A stretch of 64,000 nucleotides of DNA from Pyrus communis (taxonomy: Eukaryota; Streptophyta; Magnoliopsida; Rosales; Rosaceae). A model generated the notes under the pieces. That model was not told where the DNA came from, searched no databases, and worked only from the letters and a program-made list of their open reading frames with translations. Position 1 is the stretch's first letter; every line of letters starts with the position of its first letter. Positions 9,816 through 21,960 of the stretch are shown in pieces. The translations under genes and the position numbers were made by a program. Location of the stretch: contig NC_084813.1 in NCBI RefSeq assembly GCF_963583255.1, positions 10,650,001 through 10,714,000 of the forward strand. The letters run 5' to 3'.

Positions 9816-12800
9816 TGTGACAACCCGTTCCAAATTTTACGTTTTTATTTTATTTTAAAAGCATGAATTTATGAAATTGCCCTAGAGGCAATCACTTTGA
9901 CTTCTGTTGACCATCGTCTAGAGAGACGTATGACTTATTCTTTTAACATATTCTCGTAATACTCGTGGATGTGAACGCATAGGCGAAAGCCGTTTGCGAG
10001 TCCGGATTATAACGGTATAGTTACGAACGTTCGAAATTGGTTATTCAAGGTTTAGTGTTAATTAAATTAAATCCCCAATCAGAAATTGGTTATTTAAGGT
10101 GAAGTCCAATCAGAAAAAGGAAAGAAAGAGAAAAAAAAAAAAAAAATCCCAGCTTTTCCCGTGGGTTTTCCCACTCGCGACCACCCATTTTCCAAGGCCG
10201 ATTCCGGCCAACTCCGGTGGAGTTTTTCGATGCCACCACCACCATCTTGAAGCTCTCATTCCCCTCTACAAAACCCACCCAAGAACCACCTTGATTAACC
10301 ATGGGATGTGGAGGTTTGAGGCCACGAAAGTTGACGAAAATCAATGGTGCTCCGGCCACCCTTTTCGATTTTCTGGCAAATCGGCAAAGCAATGGCCGAT
10401 GCCACCACTTGGGCTTTGTAGCCCATCATCCCAGGAGCAAAACCCAACCAAACTTGACCCCGTTGGACCACCGTAGACAACGAATCGACGTCGGGAAGTT
10501 TTAGGCACCCGCCGGCTTCGTGGGCAAAATTGACCATCTTCCGTCCACTTTTGGACTTTGTGGCAGGTATGAAAGTTGCTCCACTCACTGAGATCTTCAT
10601 TTCTGTGAAGTTTGAGAATTTTTGGAAATAGTTGAATTTTCCGGCGAGTTAGGGCGGCCAACTGCCACCCGCGGCGGCGCGTGGCCAGTGGGCCGCCAAT
10701 GCTATTTTTAGGCTATGTCGAATGTCTTGAATTCAGTTTTGTTATTTGAATGACATAGGTTGATCGTTGGAACCTAAATTCGTTACGATACATTGCTTGA
10801 TGAAAATGTGAATCGACGATCCGACCGTTGGATCGTCACCAAACTTGGGTACATTATATTACGTAATATTTAAAGATCATAGGAATTTATGGATCGGGAA
10901 TCCGATGTACGGATCTTCCCGAATTGGATTTGTAAGTTAGTAAAATAAATGTTCATGGCCACTTGTTTTAGGCAATTGGCGGAGATCTGACCGTTGGATC
11001 GTAATGAAATTTTAATATGTTATTCTAGAAACATATTGTGGATCGTTGGAAGTTACGGATTGGAAATCTGATATGCGGATCTTCCGGGTCAGGTTATACA
11101 GGGTTGTAAACCCTACCGTCGATCTTTGATCGACGGTTGACTTGTGGTCAATGGGTCTCAAACTATTTTAGAATGTCGTTGAGGTTGTGTTTTATGTGAA
11201 TTACATATTCTACGGATAAGAGTTCTGAGATGTGATTTGATAATTGGTCACAGGGACCAATCATTCAGGACGCCTCGATGCGTGCACTAGAGAATCATAG
11301 CGTGGACTCCAGGTGAGTGCATCTTTTCCTTTTTATCGTACATATTATTGAGAGTTCTATCGACACCTTTAAATTGATTAGGCATATTACTTTCATATAT
11401 AATTATTGTGAATGCTTGAAGTATTATGTGAACTACGAATGGCTTGATCCCTGTTTAGGGTACGTAGGCAGTCTAACGAGACGTTAGATGCAGCCATAAA
11501 ATATTTGAGACAAAAGCCTTGCTTGGGAAATTAAGTAATACGAAGGAAATTGGTCAAGGCAAGTTTTAGTTTTTTGAATTAGTTAGTTAAATTAGTGTTA
11601 ATTGGGTTGTCATGAATAATTATCCTTAAAAATAAGTAGTTTGGGAGTAAGGCGTTATTGATTGTACACTTCACACTATATTGTTTATAATTGAAAATGC
11701 TACGACATGGTTGAGTAGTAGATTGCATCATGATATATCCATATATATATTACTTGCATATAATTATTGGGAATGCTTTCAAGTGCAAAGGTGAACTCAG
11801 GACACCCAGGTAAGTTCAGGTGAGTTTATAGTACTATTTAAATCGATTGCGTTATAGCATGACTACAGTTATGAGTTAGGCAACTTCGATACGGTCGTAC
11901 TGGTTGCCATGAGTTGCACATGTTATATTGAGATGCATTGAGAGCTCATAAACCTGCACCTCGGTGTTAGTGCTCCCGCCCATGGCCAGGGCACAGTCCT
12001 TCACGTGATGTTCACCTCCCGCACCTTACGCTCACCTTGGATCCAAGGTAGGTGCACAGTCCTGTCGTACATACCACTTTAGGTGGTTCCGACTCGTAGG
12101 TGACCCGCGATTATTCACCCAGTCTTCACGTGATCGTAACACTTGAGCGTATTTATTTACACCCAGTCCTGTCGTACATACCACTTTAGGTGGTTCCGAC
12201 TTGTGTGCAGGTATACTTATTGAGCTATTGGCTAGCCAGGATTGATGAGATATGGATAAGTCGTACAGGTCACTATAGGTGACTCCGACTTATATGCTAG
12301 CCAGGATTGACGAGATATCGATAAGTCGTACAGGTCACTATAGGCGACTCCGACTTATATGCTAGCCATGATTGATGAGATACAGATAAGTTGTACATGT
12401 CATTTTAGCTGACTCTGACTGATATATCACTTTGTATTGATTTAGTTCATTTGGCCTACTTATTAATGTATGGTGGATGTGATGGCAAACTGTGGTTTTG
12501 ATCATTTCCGAGTATGGTTTGGATATATGTATATATGTTGTACTGTCTTATGGAAAACAATACGGGTTTTACATTTAGGGGCATTACTTTTTGAGAGGTA
12601 GTAACTTTGGGAAGCTTGGTTTTATTGCTTACTCACACCTTCTGTTTGGTGCCCTCCAGATTTTAGCTGCTGAGTTTGTATCGACAATAATCTATGGCGA
12701 ATCTTAGTATTGATGGATATTTTTGAGGGTATGATTCTTACCCACATTACTACACCTTACTTATGCTCTGACATCGCCTGTGAAATGGGTTCACTCCCAC

Positions 12801-12951
12801 TCGTAGCGCACTCTGGTACTTAGACACTTTTAGATTCAAATTTATTCACTTTTTATGCACTATCACATTTTATGGCTTCGTCACCTTCCAGGTGTCGGCC
12901 AGCACAGCTCGATTCAGGGTCCGAGTGGACTTTCTTGGTCGGGGTGTGTCA
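9816..12951 (+). mobile_element. 3.1-kb solo LTR, TGTGACAACCCG family, TSD GGCTG
   Basis: It starts TGTGACAACCCG, ends GGGTGTGTCA, and is bracketed by the identical 5-mer GGCTG (9811-9815 and 12952-12956). At 3,136 bp it is unusually long for an LTR and has no gag or pol next to it. A GC-rich block (about 10150-10700) and an array of hairpin-forming units (12040-12425) lie inside. A diverged relative begins at 61681. The open frames inside (about 10090-10660, both strands) are not conserved with the relative, so I treat them as chance. A large-LTR, possibly LARD-type, non-autonomous family is my inference. Confidence 0.85.
12231..12425 (+). repeat. Three tandem 65-bp units with conserved hairpin
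   Basis: Units start at 12231, 12296 and 12361, each beginning GCTAGCCA and ending TATAT. Each holds a short palindrome: GTCAC-TATAG-GTGAC in unit 1, GTCAC-TATAG-GCGAC in unit 2 (one mismatch), and a weaker form GTCA-TTTTAGC-TGAC in unit 3. Two upstream half-units at about 12063 and 12172 carry ACCAC-TTTA-GGTGGT at the same place. The array is part of the long LTR. Confidence 0.85.
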
Positions 12952-12956
12952 GGCTG

Positions 12957-15900
12957 ATGGGTGTGGCTGTAGGTGATGCATCCGTTAGAGGGTCGTTGGG
13001 GGAGGAGAAGAGGGGGACAGAGGGACTGACATGTTGGAAAGAGATGGGAGTTAGGGGTTTCGACTGGGTGTGAGATAGATTTAGGGATTTTGTTGAATTT
13101 TTGAGACAAGGATGGAGAGTGAGAGAGAGAGAGGGCATAAAGCATGGTTTCGACTGAGTGGGAGAGATATTTAGATATTTTTTTACCACTTTTTGAGGGA
13201 TGGATGGACAAAGTGAGAAAGAGAGGGCAGAGAGCATGTCGTGCATTTTTTGGGGTTAACGAGTTACCCCACGGGGTTGGTGAGCAGAGGATGTCTTGAG
13301 GGAGGCATGGGAAAGAATAAGGTTTTCAGTTTTGTCCTCTGATTCAATAGGTAAAACATTGTTCAAAAATCATTGTTTATTGTTTGGTTTTCCATTTGCT
13401 TTGTTAAAACTGATTGACATTTTTTTTTTTGTTTCAATAAAATTGTAATGGATGTTTATAGCCTGTTTAGTTGGGTGTTAGAAAGATAGGTCTGTTTAGT
13501 GCACTGTTTCGTACAGTGTTAGAGTCAGATTTATGTCTTTTTAACTTAGGGGGTTGCACTGTGCTCATTTTTGTGTTTCTTCATGCTTTGCTATTGTTTT
13601 CTTCTCAACAAATCAAATTGAGGTTCCTTTTCTGCTTTACATCCTTTGAATATCCCTCTGTTGCTAGGTTGTTTCTCCATGTTTTGTTGCTTCTGTATTA
13701 GTGTGATAAGGGTGTTAGAAGGCTGTTTTATTTATTGTTTTGCTCCTCTGTTGCTAGGTAGTATAATTTTGAAATAAGTTTCTTCTCTATGTCTTCAAAT
13801 GCATCATTGTTTTTTGTTTTTCAATTTCTTTTTCACCATTAGCTATCTTCTGATCGTTGATAGTTTAATAGCACTTGGGAATTCAGCACAAAGAAATTAT
13901 CTACTCTATTTATTTATACTGAGCAATATTTCTTTGCCTACTAATACAGTTGCCCGTTTCTCTGTTTCTATTATTTTATTTGAGTAAGAACTCATAAGTT
14001 GCCTATGTTTGAATGAGTAATTCTCCTTTGATTCTATGGAGATATAAACATCTAATTCAAACTCATATCAAGTTAGTTGTATTTGTCGTCGGTTTCTGAA
14101 AATGGTTGGGCTGATTAGAGGTTTTGATGACTTTTATATGGTTTTGTACAAGCCTCATTGACTTGAGAGCACATCTTCTTTTTCCATTTCCATAATTGAT
14201 GCTTGCTTTTTAGCTCGTGAAGTATTGACTTCAGGTGGTTCCACCTTTAGGGCTTGGGTTAGCAATGAAATAGATGAATAATAGCTTGAGTAACTACAAG
14301 AAGTAATCTGAGTGGTTAAGACGGGTTAACATGTAAATGTGAACGAGTAATAGCTTCTGCTCTTATGATCTAATCGTGCAATTTATAGAAGATGTTTGTC
14401 ATAGAATAGATCAAATAGAATATATCAGATTGAATAAGTTTGGTAGTGAAGGCAAATATAGGTGCTGAGGGAAGATGGTACTGATTAATAGGCCATTTTT
14501 TTCTCCTCAATGAGCTCTTTTGCAGTTGCATCTAGCTTTCCCCTTGAGAACTAATCAATCTTGAGTCTTGATTCTTGCAAAAGAGTTGTAAATATGTTGT
14601 AAATATGTGTCAGTGGAGTTGTACAACAGAGACAGGAAAGTAACTTTAAACAGATGAAGGAAACAAAATTAAAAACTTCCAGTCTTTACAAATGTGAGAT
14701 TTTTCAGTAGGTGTCTTTTGTAACAAGGTTTTAATCTTTCTCAGAAATATAGCTTTCTCAGTTACGCAATACTTTGAATGGGTGTATTTTTATCTTTCCT
14801 GATTGCTAATTTAATTTGGGTTTTATTAAGAGTTTAGTTTGGAGTTTAATTGAAGGTTTAATTCGGGTTTGTAGTTGGGGTTTAATTAAGGGTTTTACTT
14901 TACTTAGCTTAAATTGCAGAATGTGGTTTTTACATTGTTTTATGGAATTTCCACTAGGAAGAAATGGCATTGAATGTAAGCATATAACTCATGAAAAACT
15001 AAATCACGATACCAACTTAACCACTCACCAGATGAAGACATTACTGTTTGAGTTAAAGGTTTCTTCTACAACTCTGCACTATTGGATACAAGGCTTAATC
15101 AATGGGGCTTGAGTATCTAAAAGCTTATGTATTTGTGAGAGCGCAGGGACCCTAGCTTTATACCATAAACGATGGAGTGCAATAAGGACACTTCCCATTA
15201 TATAATCCTTATCAAACTATCTTTATCACCGTGAAAACTCTAATAAACATATCAGATAATAAAGTCCTAGTTCTTTTGAGATTGCTTGAACCTATTATCC
15301 TTATTATACAATTTCTGATAAGCCATTCCACATAGCTAATGTTAGTCTCCTTATTATTCCAAAACACTTTCACACGATAAACCAGTGTTTGCTCTCTATA
15401 GAACTTACATTGAACACATTTAATTGACTGAATGCTGAAATTCTTCCTTAGGCACCAAATTGGATTAGTAAACAGAATCTCATTTTGATGTTCTATTCAC
15501 TTAGTTCTTTATTACAAGATGAAACAAATTTAACTTGCCTTTATATCCGAATGTATTCAAGTCATTGCGAGTTGTATGTCATTAAGCTTTCGTATGGCCT
15601 TGGCCGAGGCCCCTTGCAGTTTACTCAACATTTCACCTAGGCCTTAAGCTTTCGTATTCTTCATTGAACCAAATTAGTTGTGCTGGATTCAAAATATTTG
15701 TAAATTTTTTATTTTCTTATTTGTCTGTTTTTGGTCATTTAGCTAAAATTTCTTTAGATTTGCTCTTTAAATTTGAAAGTCTCTAAGTTGCTAACGGATC
15801 TACTTTGTTTGCAGATTTCAGAAAGTTGGATCATTCGAGGAAGAAGTTGGTTCCATGCCATTTTGAGGTATATAATTATACACCATCATTTTTGTTCAAA

Positions 15901-17419
15901 GCCTATTTAGCTATCTACCTTTTTTTTTTTTATATTTGTGAAGCTTTCATGCTTGGATTTTAAATATATAATTCAATTTTTGTCGTTTGAGCTTATATTA
16001 GAATTGAGTTTCTTTTTATTTAGTGTGCGTATCTGTATCTATCCATTTATGTCAAGGTTGAGATAACTAAGCATCCATTTGGTAGTTTGAGCTTAGAATG
16101 GAAGTGGGCTTCTTTCTATTTTGTGCACGTATCTGTATCTCTCTATTTATGTAAAGCTTCAGATAACTGAGCATGTCTTTGTACCAAACCCGGTTCCAAT
16201 TGAATGGTTGGTGTATTTGTTCCAAAAGCCATTTGAATTGGATGATTGGTTTATTTGTTCTAAACCCCATTAGAATTGTATTTGCTTGGATGGGCTGTTA
16301 GTATAGGGATAATTAGATTAGGAATTTTGTTTGGGCATTTTGTGATTGGGATCTAATTACAGGTTTTGCGTTGCATGTTTTGGTGTCTGTCCTGTCTGTG
16401 TAGTTAGTTTGGGCTATTTTTAGATTTTTAAATAGTGCTACTTTATATTGTTTGTAAGGTTATTTTTTCGACTGGGGGAGCAAGGGTACTGTAGTAACTG
16501 AACTTAGAGTTGTGAACATAACTGAATTGGAAAGTAAGAAAAATAGTGGGAGTACTTTCATGGGTAAGAATAAGATCGCCATTTTTTGCATCGTTTTAGC
16601 TCAATTTGGTAGTTAGATGTCCATTGAAGACACAATCAAGGTTCAAATTCGATGTGTTTTCTATAATTTTGTTTCTTAGTATTAAACAAGCGAGAAGTCA
16701 CCTTTCAAGGACTGAAGCATATGCAAGAGAATAAGGAAGGCTGAAAGTCATTTATAATTAAAAAAAAGGGACTGATTTACAGGCCCCATGAGATTTTGAC
16801 GTTCTGATCAAATATGTCATTAGTTGTAAATTCATACAAAGCGTACCGTTTATAATTCGGTTTAACTCAAATGTAAAGATAAGGAAAGGATATGTACTTG
16901 TGAGTTTGAATATCTTTTCCTTGAGTTGCTCTGTACAAGCCTCACAGTGCATGTTTTCGAGTTCTGCAGTTACAACTCTACTAACCTGAAGCAAAAATAA
17001 ACCACCTTTATAAGTCCATTGTTTTAACAAATGTAATTTTCTTGCCTCAGCCATTTGAATTGTGTTCATTTGGTGTAATTGTTAGTCTTCTTTTGTTTAC
17101 CATAGACTATTAATTTCATGGATACTTTCTTATCAGACAAGTCGCAAGAATACTCTCAACAAATATGAAGTTTAGCACTTTTTATGATACAACAACATTT
17201 TCCACTGCATAAAGTCCATTGTTAATCTGTGTGTGCATGGGTAAATGGAATGGAAATGCATTTTCAGATTAGCTAGATTTGTACGCAAAAGAAAAATGTT
17301 TCAGTTAGTCTTAAGAATTATTCTCATGATGCCCTGAGAAAGCACTGTAGCATTTGTTTGCTTCATTGTCATTCGTACATTTTTTGGTAAATGAGTGTTT
17401 AACTCTGCATGCACATGGC
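12957..17419. other. Gene-poor stretch with isolated splice-like signals
   Basis: I looked for coding sequence and found only short T-rich frames. A possible exon lies at 15825-15868 (TTTGTTTGCAG before it, GAGGTATAT after it) but it is too short to assign. A ~100-bp tandem duplication occupies about 15991-16185 (both copies share CGTATCTGTATCT and ATTTATGT.AAG). The text around 12957-13260 has pyrimidine/purine-biased tracts of GAGAGAGAG type. Confidence 0.4.
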
Positions 17420-17490
17420 TCTGTTCAACCAAGGCCTGAAGGGATTCTTGCCGATTGACATATCCAAATTAGGTCATCTTCAAAGCATGT
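17420..17490 (+). pseudogene. Isolated LRR exon remnant (RLP4/malectin-LRR type)
   Basis: One frame reads FNQGLKGFLPIDISKLGHLQS and then meets GTGAGTTCC, a splice donor, in the same phase seen in plant LRR genes that split each repeat by an intron. The pattern 'NQGL.GFLP.DIS.L.HLQS' is typical of the first LRR of receptor-like protein 4-type malectin/LRR proteins (family knowledge). No neighbouring LRR exon, malectin domain or membrane segment is found nearby, so this is a lone captured or decayed exon. Confidence 0.5.
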
Positions 17491-20137
17491 GAGTTCCTCT
17501 CTAAGATTTGCTTTGAACAAATATTAAGTTTGTTAGCTTATGTTTGGCATCTTCTTTTTTTATTCAGTGGGACTTGCTAAACGAAATGGTACTCATTGCA
17601 TAAAAGAGATTAGAACGAAATCATTCCAATTTTTTGGTGCATTTTTAAGTGAGGTTTGGGATATGGTATATATTTGGCTTGTGTGGGTGACACTCTGCCT
17701 GAGGTTTGATTAGCTTATAAATCTCTTTAACCTCTTTAGTCTGTATAAATTTTGATTCAAATAAGGCATTTAGGATTGTTTTTTTAATATTTTTAAAAAA
17801 GAATTTAGCATATTACTTCCTATGCCCAAAACTTCTTTATTCCAAGTTGTTTGCTTTCAAAGAATCTGTCATAGAACCAGCTACCAAGAAAAAGTATGAA
17901 GCAGTATCTATAAACTCATCAGTACCTAAACAAGAAAATAAGAAATCCATCACCATAGAGTATACTTGCATTCACCCGTAACTTGGTTAACTGTACTACT
18001 AGGGCAAAGGAAGCTTGATAGGCTTTCTAGTTTCCATTTACTCACCATATTTTAAAGGCAGTGGATTGAATTAAAAGCTGGTTTATTTTCCATTGGCTAT
18101 CAATCAGGCTAAGAAAAACATTTAATTGGGATCATTACACAACGCTGATATAGGACGTTATACCAAATGAGCTCGATGGGGACTCAACAATCATAGCCTG
18201 ATCAAATTTGATGATAGGTATTTGAAACAAAGGAAGAGTATTTAAGAAACGATACCGAGATATACAATGGAAAATTAACTACAAAAAAGTTGAAAAAAAT
18301 ATCTACTCCATATATGATGTATGACAATGATTAAGGAACCCCTAGAAGATAAAACTTATATAAAAACAAATGATGTTCTAGATTGTTTTTTTTTTTTTTT
18401 TTTTTTTTTTCCCACTACATTTCATGTCACGGGCTCAATACATTTTATGGGTGGGGATGAGTGGTAAAAATGTTTGGTTTTAGCACATTTTTATATTTGT
18501 TGGAAGGTTTCAATAACTTTTTGAAAGATAATCTATCATCTCAGATGGAACCGTTAAATGCAAACACGGTCATGCTAACAAATGATACATTCCTGTGATT
18601 AGCTACTTTCCTTTTGTGAAATGTCATTCTGTCGTACATTAAGTCCGTTGCACTGTTATAGATTGAGTTCATTGCATTGTTACAGATTGAGTTATTTTTC
18701 CTACGTTTGTTTGTTTGCACTTTGAATTCTTACTCTAAATCTCGCTGCTTTTTTTGCAGATTAGATCAGACTATCATCACAACATCGTGATCAACTGTTG
18801 TTACTGCCATTAATCTAAGGGTTATGAGGCACTGCATTTGAATCAAGGCTTTGGTATGTCACCTGAACTTCAATGAGTTCTTTTCCGGTGCTTTTCGTTT
18901 CGGACAACGCGACTTGATGAATTTTTTATTTATTGTTCAATTCGATTGCCTTATATTATTCATTTGGTTTCTGCTTTGTTTCTTTTTATTGTTGTCTCTA
19001 TGATCCTCTGATTGTCCAGAGGTTGGCTGGTTTGTTTGTTTTTATTTATTTTTTATTTTTTTAATTTTAATTATGTATGTGCGATTATGTTAAGGTTGAA
19101 GGTCCCTTGCTATCTTTGTGATCCTGGTTTAGGCCAGTGTTCTTGATTCTTTATTGAATGTTGTTAGGCATTTTATCTTTGTAATTATGTTATTGGTTGG
19201 TTGGTGTTTTCATTAGGTTTTTCCGATATTTAAATGTCTCATCCTCCCCGAAGTGCTTTAACATATGTTGTTCATAACTGCGCTTTCCCAACAAATCAAT
19301 TTTTTTTTTTAATATAAAAAAAAAACCTGTGTTTATGAAAACGAGTGGCCTTTTAACAGTGCATGAATGCATCTTAGATGTTCAAAAAAATTCATGGATA
19401 TTTACATTCAAACCGCAAGATGCATTAACTTATAAATAATTAGGTTATCTATCTTCGTTGTTGGCTATTACTTCAAAATTTGATCTATAACACTATTGAA
19501 ATGCTTTTTGATTGTGTTTTCTTCAATAATTATCTAACTTTCGCGAGCTCTTATACACTTACCTTATTAATTTGAGTTTTAAACATTTATGACAATGTTA
19601 TTCTTTAACCTACAAGCTACAAGATATTTAAAAAAAACATCAATATTGATGCTATATTTAATTTCTGATTTAGGGTAAATAAAATGGTGAATGAGCTTGA
19701 TTGAAGAGAACAACAGATTCTAGGAGGAGTTTTGGTAAAAAATTTAAGGGAACTGGTTAAGGCTCGAAACAATGAATGAAATCGAGGGACAACAGTGAGG
19801 TATTTTGACACTGGCCCAAGACCTAGTACAAAGAAAGCAGTTTAAATAGAAAAAACTAGGATGAGTATGAGTGTTTATGGTAAGGGTTCAAACTGAAACA
19901 AGTTGGTGGTCCATAAGTTTTGTTGGATGAAAATGTTTTGCGACGATTTTTGGGGTTTTTCAGTGGGATCTACAAGTTTGGTAGCCGAAAGAAGGTTGGA
20001 GTTTTGTTGCTCTTGCTTGCCTCCACCGCAACAGCCTTTTGGGTTTTAAATGTCTAGAGACGGGATGGGTCTTAGATAAGATAAGCGCAGTGTAAACTTT
20101 TTTGTTTGGTCATAAAGGTAATAATGTAAACAATGAA
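17491..20137. other. Intergenic, no gene supported
   Basis: AT-rich sequence with a 25-base T run (18386-18410). An exon-like segment after TTTTTTTGCAG at 18761 has no open frame of length. Nothing else is recognised. Confidence 0.4.
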
Positions 20138-20575
20138 CCCTTTAACCGTTGTAAACATCAAGTGTTGTCAATACTCTTTTTTGCACCTTTTTGGTACACT
20201 TCTATCTTGCTAATTAATGTTTTTTAGTGAAACATATCTCGGCGGAATTAAATATATGACGGGGTTACCTGATATTGTAATAATTGTTGATCAGCAAGAA
20301 GAATATAGGCTTTTCGAGAAAAATGGGCTCGTTGGGAAGAAAGATGGAGTGCCGCCTGTAAAGCACATGTAACACACAGTCGGGTTGCTCGCGCAGCAGA
20401 TCTTTCTCTCTATCTAAAGATATCTAGAGAGAGACGTGAAAGTTTTACCTGAGTCTTCGTCCATAATGGTACGGAACAATAGCTAAATAATTTCTTCTTC
20501 TTTTTTTCCTATTATTTTTTAGGACAACCAAAACAACTTAATAAATCAAAGAAAATAAAACATGAGTGGTTTTGT
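20138..20575 (+). repeat. Left copy of a ~440-bp direct repeat containing plastid rps2 DNA
   Basis: It is colinear with 21961-22408 from GAACCCTTTAA to GAGTGGTTTTGTG. It includes the rps2-like fragment, then a non-plastid-looking segment with GGGCTCGTTGGGAAGAAAGATGG, a CT-rich run and AACTTAATAAATCAAAG. The two copies flank a gypsy remnant like LTRs would, but the ends are not TG...CA and no TSD is seen. The last 27 bases recur a third time at about 20620-20645. Confidence 0.75.
20231..20325 (+). pseudogene. rps2: Plastid rps2 fragment in nuclear DNA (copy 1)
   Basis: The frame reads [20 protein letters not shown] and then QQEEY, which I recognise as the middle of plastid ribosomal protein S2 (small subunit of the chloroplast ribosome). 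A small deletion after the EEY codons shifts the frame, and the match stops at CGAGAA. Only about 30 codons are present, so it is a nuclear plastid insertion (NUPT) remnant, not a gene. This copy keeps the plastid-like GG where copy 2 reads DR. Confidence 0.7.
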
Positions 20576-20620
20576 GTGATAGGAGCATATTTATGCGACT
20601 TTGTTAGCTTGTTTTATGCA
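20576..20620 (+). repeat. Truncated LTR start, TGATAGGAGC family
   Basis: It begins TGATAGGAGCATATTTATGC, the same start as the LTRs at 8308 and (reverse) 22913-25165, but after about 40 bp it jumps into a repeat of ACTTAATAAATCAAAGAAAA. The join looks like a template-switch or filler-type junction. Confidence 0.55.
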
Positions 20621-20644
20621 ACTTAATAAATCAAAGAAAATAAA

Positions 20645-21453
20645 ATGGGGCAGATTGCAGAATTCATGGGGCAAATTCAAGAACAAAGTGAACTCTCCAA
20701 CTCAACTTTTGTAAATTCAATGGGAGATTTTGAAATCAGTGAAGCTATCACCTTGGGAAGTAGTATAGAGGTTGGAGCTGACCTAAAAACATTCAAACAC
20801 AACCTGAATGTGGATGAAAAATTGCTGCTCGAGGAAGATGAGGATGCTAAAGCCACGACTAGGGTAGCACCACCCTTCCTGCAGCCTTCTAAGGCTCCTA
20901 CGCCACCTAATTCAAGTAAGGTTGTTCCAAATTCAATTCTTCCTAACCCCATTCCACCAATTGTCCCTATTCTATGCAGGTTCATGATTTCCAAGGAAGA
21001 AGAGAGTGAAAAAGGCATCTTGGAAGCCCTTCCAAAGGTGTAAAGAAATCAAGTTCCAGAATGTGTTGAATTGTCCAAAGAACTTTGTACAACAAGAAGA
21101 ATGATTCAAGAGAAAGAAGTGGTTGGGGAATGTCTAGAATTCATCAAAGAGGATATACTTGAGACAACAATTCCCAAAGAAGTTGGATTTTATGACACGG
21201 GACAAGTCATAACTCTCAAAACACCAAATTTGGCTGAATTTTCTAGTCCTACAACTTTCGAAGGGGTGTTTATTCTTGAGTTCATGTCGGAGCACACAGG
21301 TAAGCCACCTCCCCGAATTTCAATTTTGTTTTATACTAATATGTTATTAATGATTCAGGCACCCACTCTAGAATTTAAACCATTACCGAATCATTTCAAG
21401 TATCACCTCTCATTCAAAGATCAATTCCATGCCGTGGGCACTAATGGAGCTTA
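20645..21453 (+). pseudogene. Ty3/gypsy gag-pol junction remnant
   Basis: After an ATG at 20645 the frame shows an acidic stretch (LLLEEDEDA), a Pro-rich linker and then PKV...VPECVELSKELCTTRRMI, the spacing of plant gypsy (Athila-type) Gag ends just before protease. A second frame reads APTLEFKPLPNHFKY, the standard entry to the reverse transcriptase region ('TLELKPLP.HLKY' in the family). Between them only about 100 codons remain, so protease has collapsed, and after HFKY the RT itself is missing. A stop at 21041 breaks the frame. It is an internally deleted fossil. Confidence 0.65.
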
Positions 21454-21960
21454 AAAGGAGGTATCGTCCGGTTGGAAGACGTTAAAGTAAGTGCTTCTAG
21501 GGAGGCAACCCATGTATTCAAATAAAGAAGACCTAGGAATCTCCGGCCCAAAACCAGATTTGCTTTCTTTTACCTTACTCTTTATTGCTTTTACTTTGCC
21601 ATAATTGTCATGTTTGTTAGTTGTGTGTTTGATTGTTTGCGTGTGAGTCTATGTTTGAAACATTGGGGACAATGTTTGATTTAAGTGTGGGGGTAAACAA
21701 ATGATTTCATTAATTTTCGTGGGATTTTATCACCTATCACTTCTAAAGTTGTTACTCACTGTTTTTAATTGTTTTTAGTGTGTTTGAAGTGTTTTAATGT
21801 GTCTTATAACAGAAAATCTGAAAATTTGAAAAAAAATCGAAAAAGTGTGTTTGAAAAACACAAAAAGAGTTGTTTTTAGAGTCATTTTTGTTTTTGTGTG
21901 TTGTGTCTTAGGATACCTTCCAACACAATGATGAAGATTTGGTTTTTGTGTGTTGTGTCT
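21454..21960 (+). other. 3' non-coding part of the gypsy remnant, with PPT-like tract
   Basis: The text resembles the region just before the 3' LTR in plant gypsy elements: AGTAAGTGCTTCTAGGGAGG, then GGGGACAATGTTTGATTTAAG and the purine-rich GTGTGGGGGTAAACAA. A short duplicated block (TTTTTGTGTGTTGTGTCTTAG at about 21891 and 21942) follows. Confidence 0.5.

Noticed and set aside
10090..10661. Overlapping open frames on both strands
   Set aside because: They lie in a GC-rich part of a solo LTR and are not conserved in the second copy of the family.
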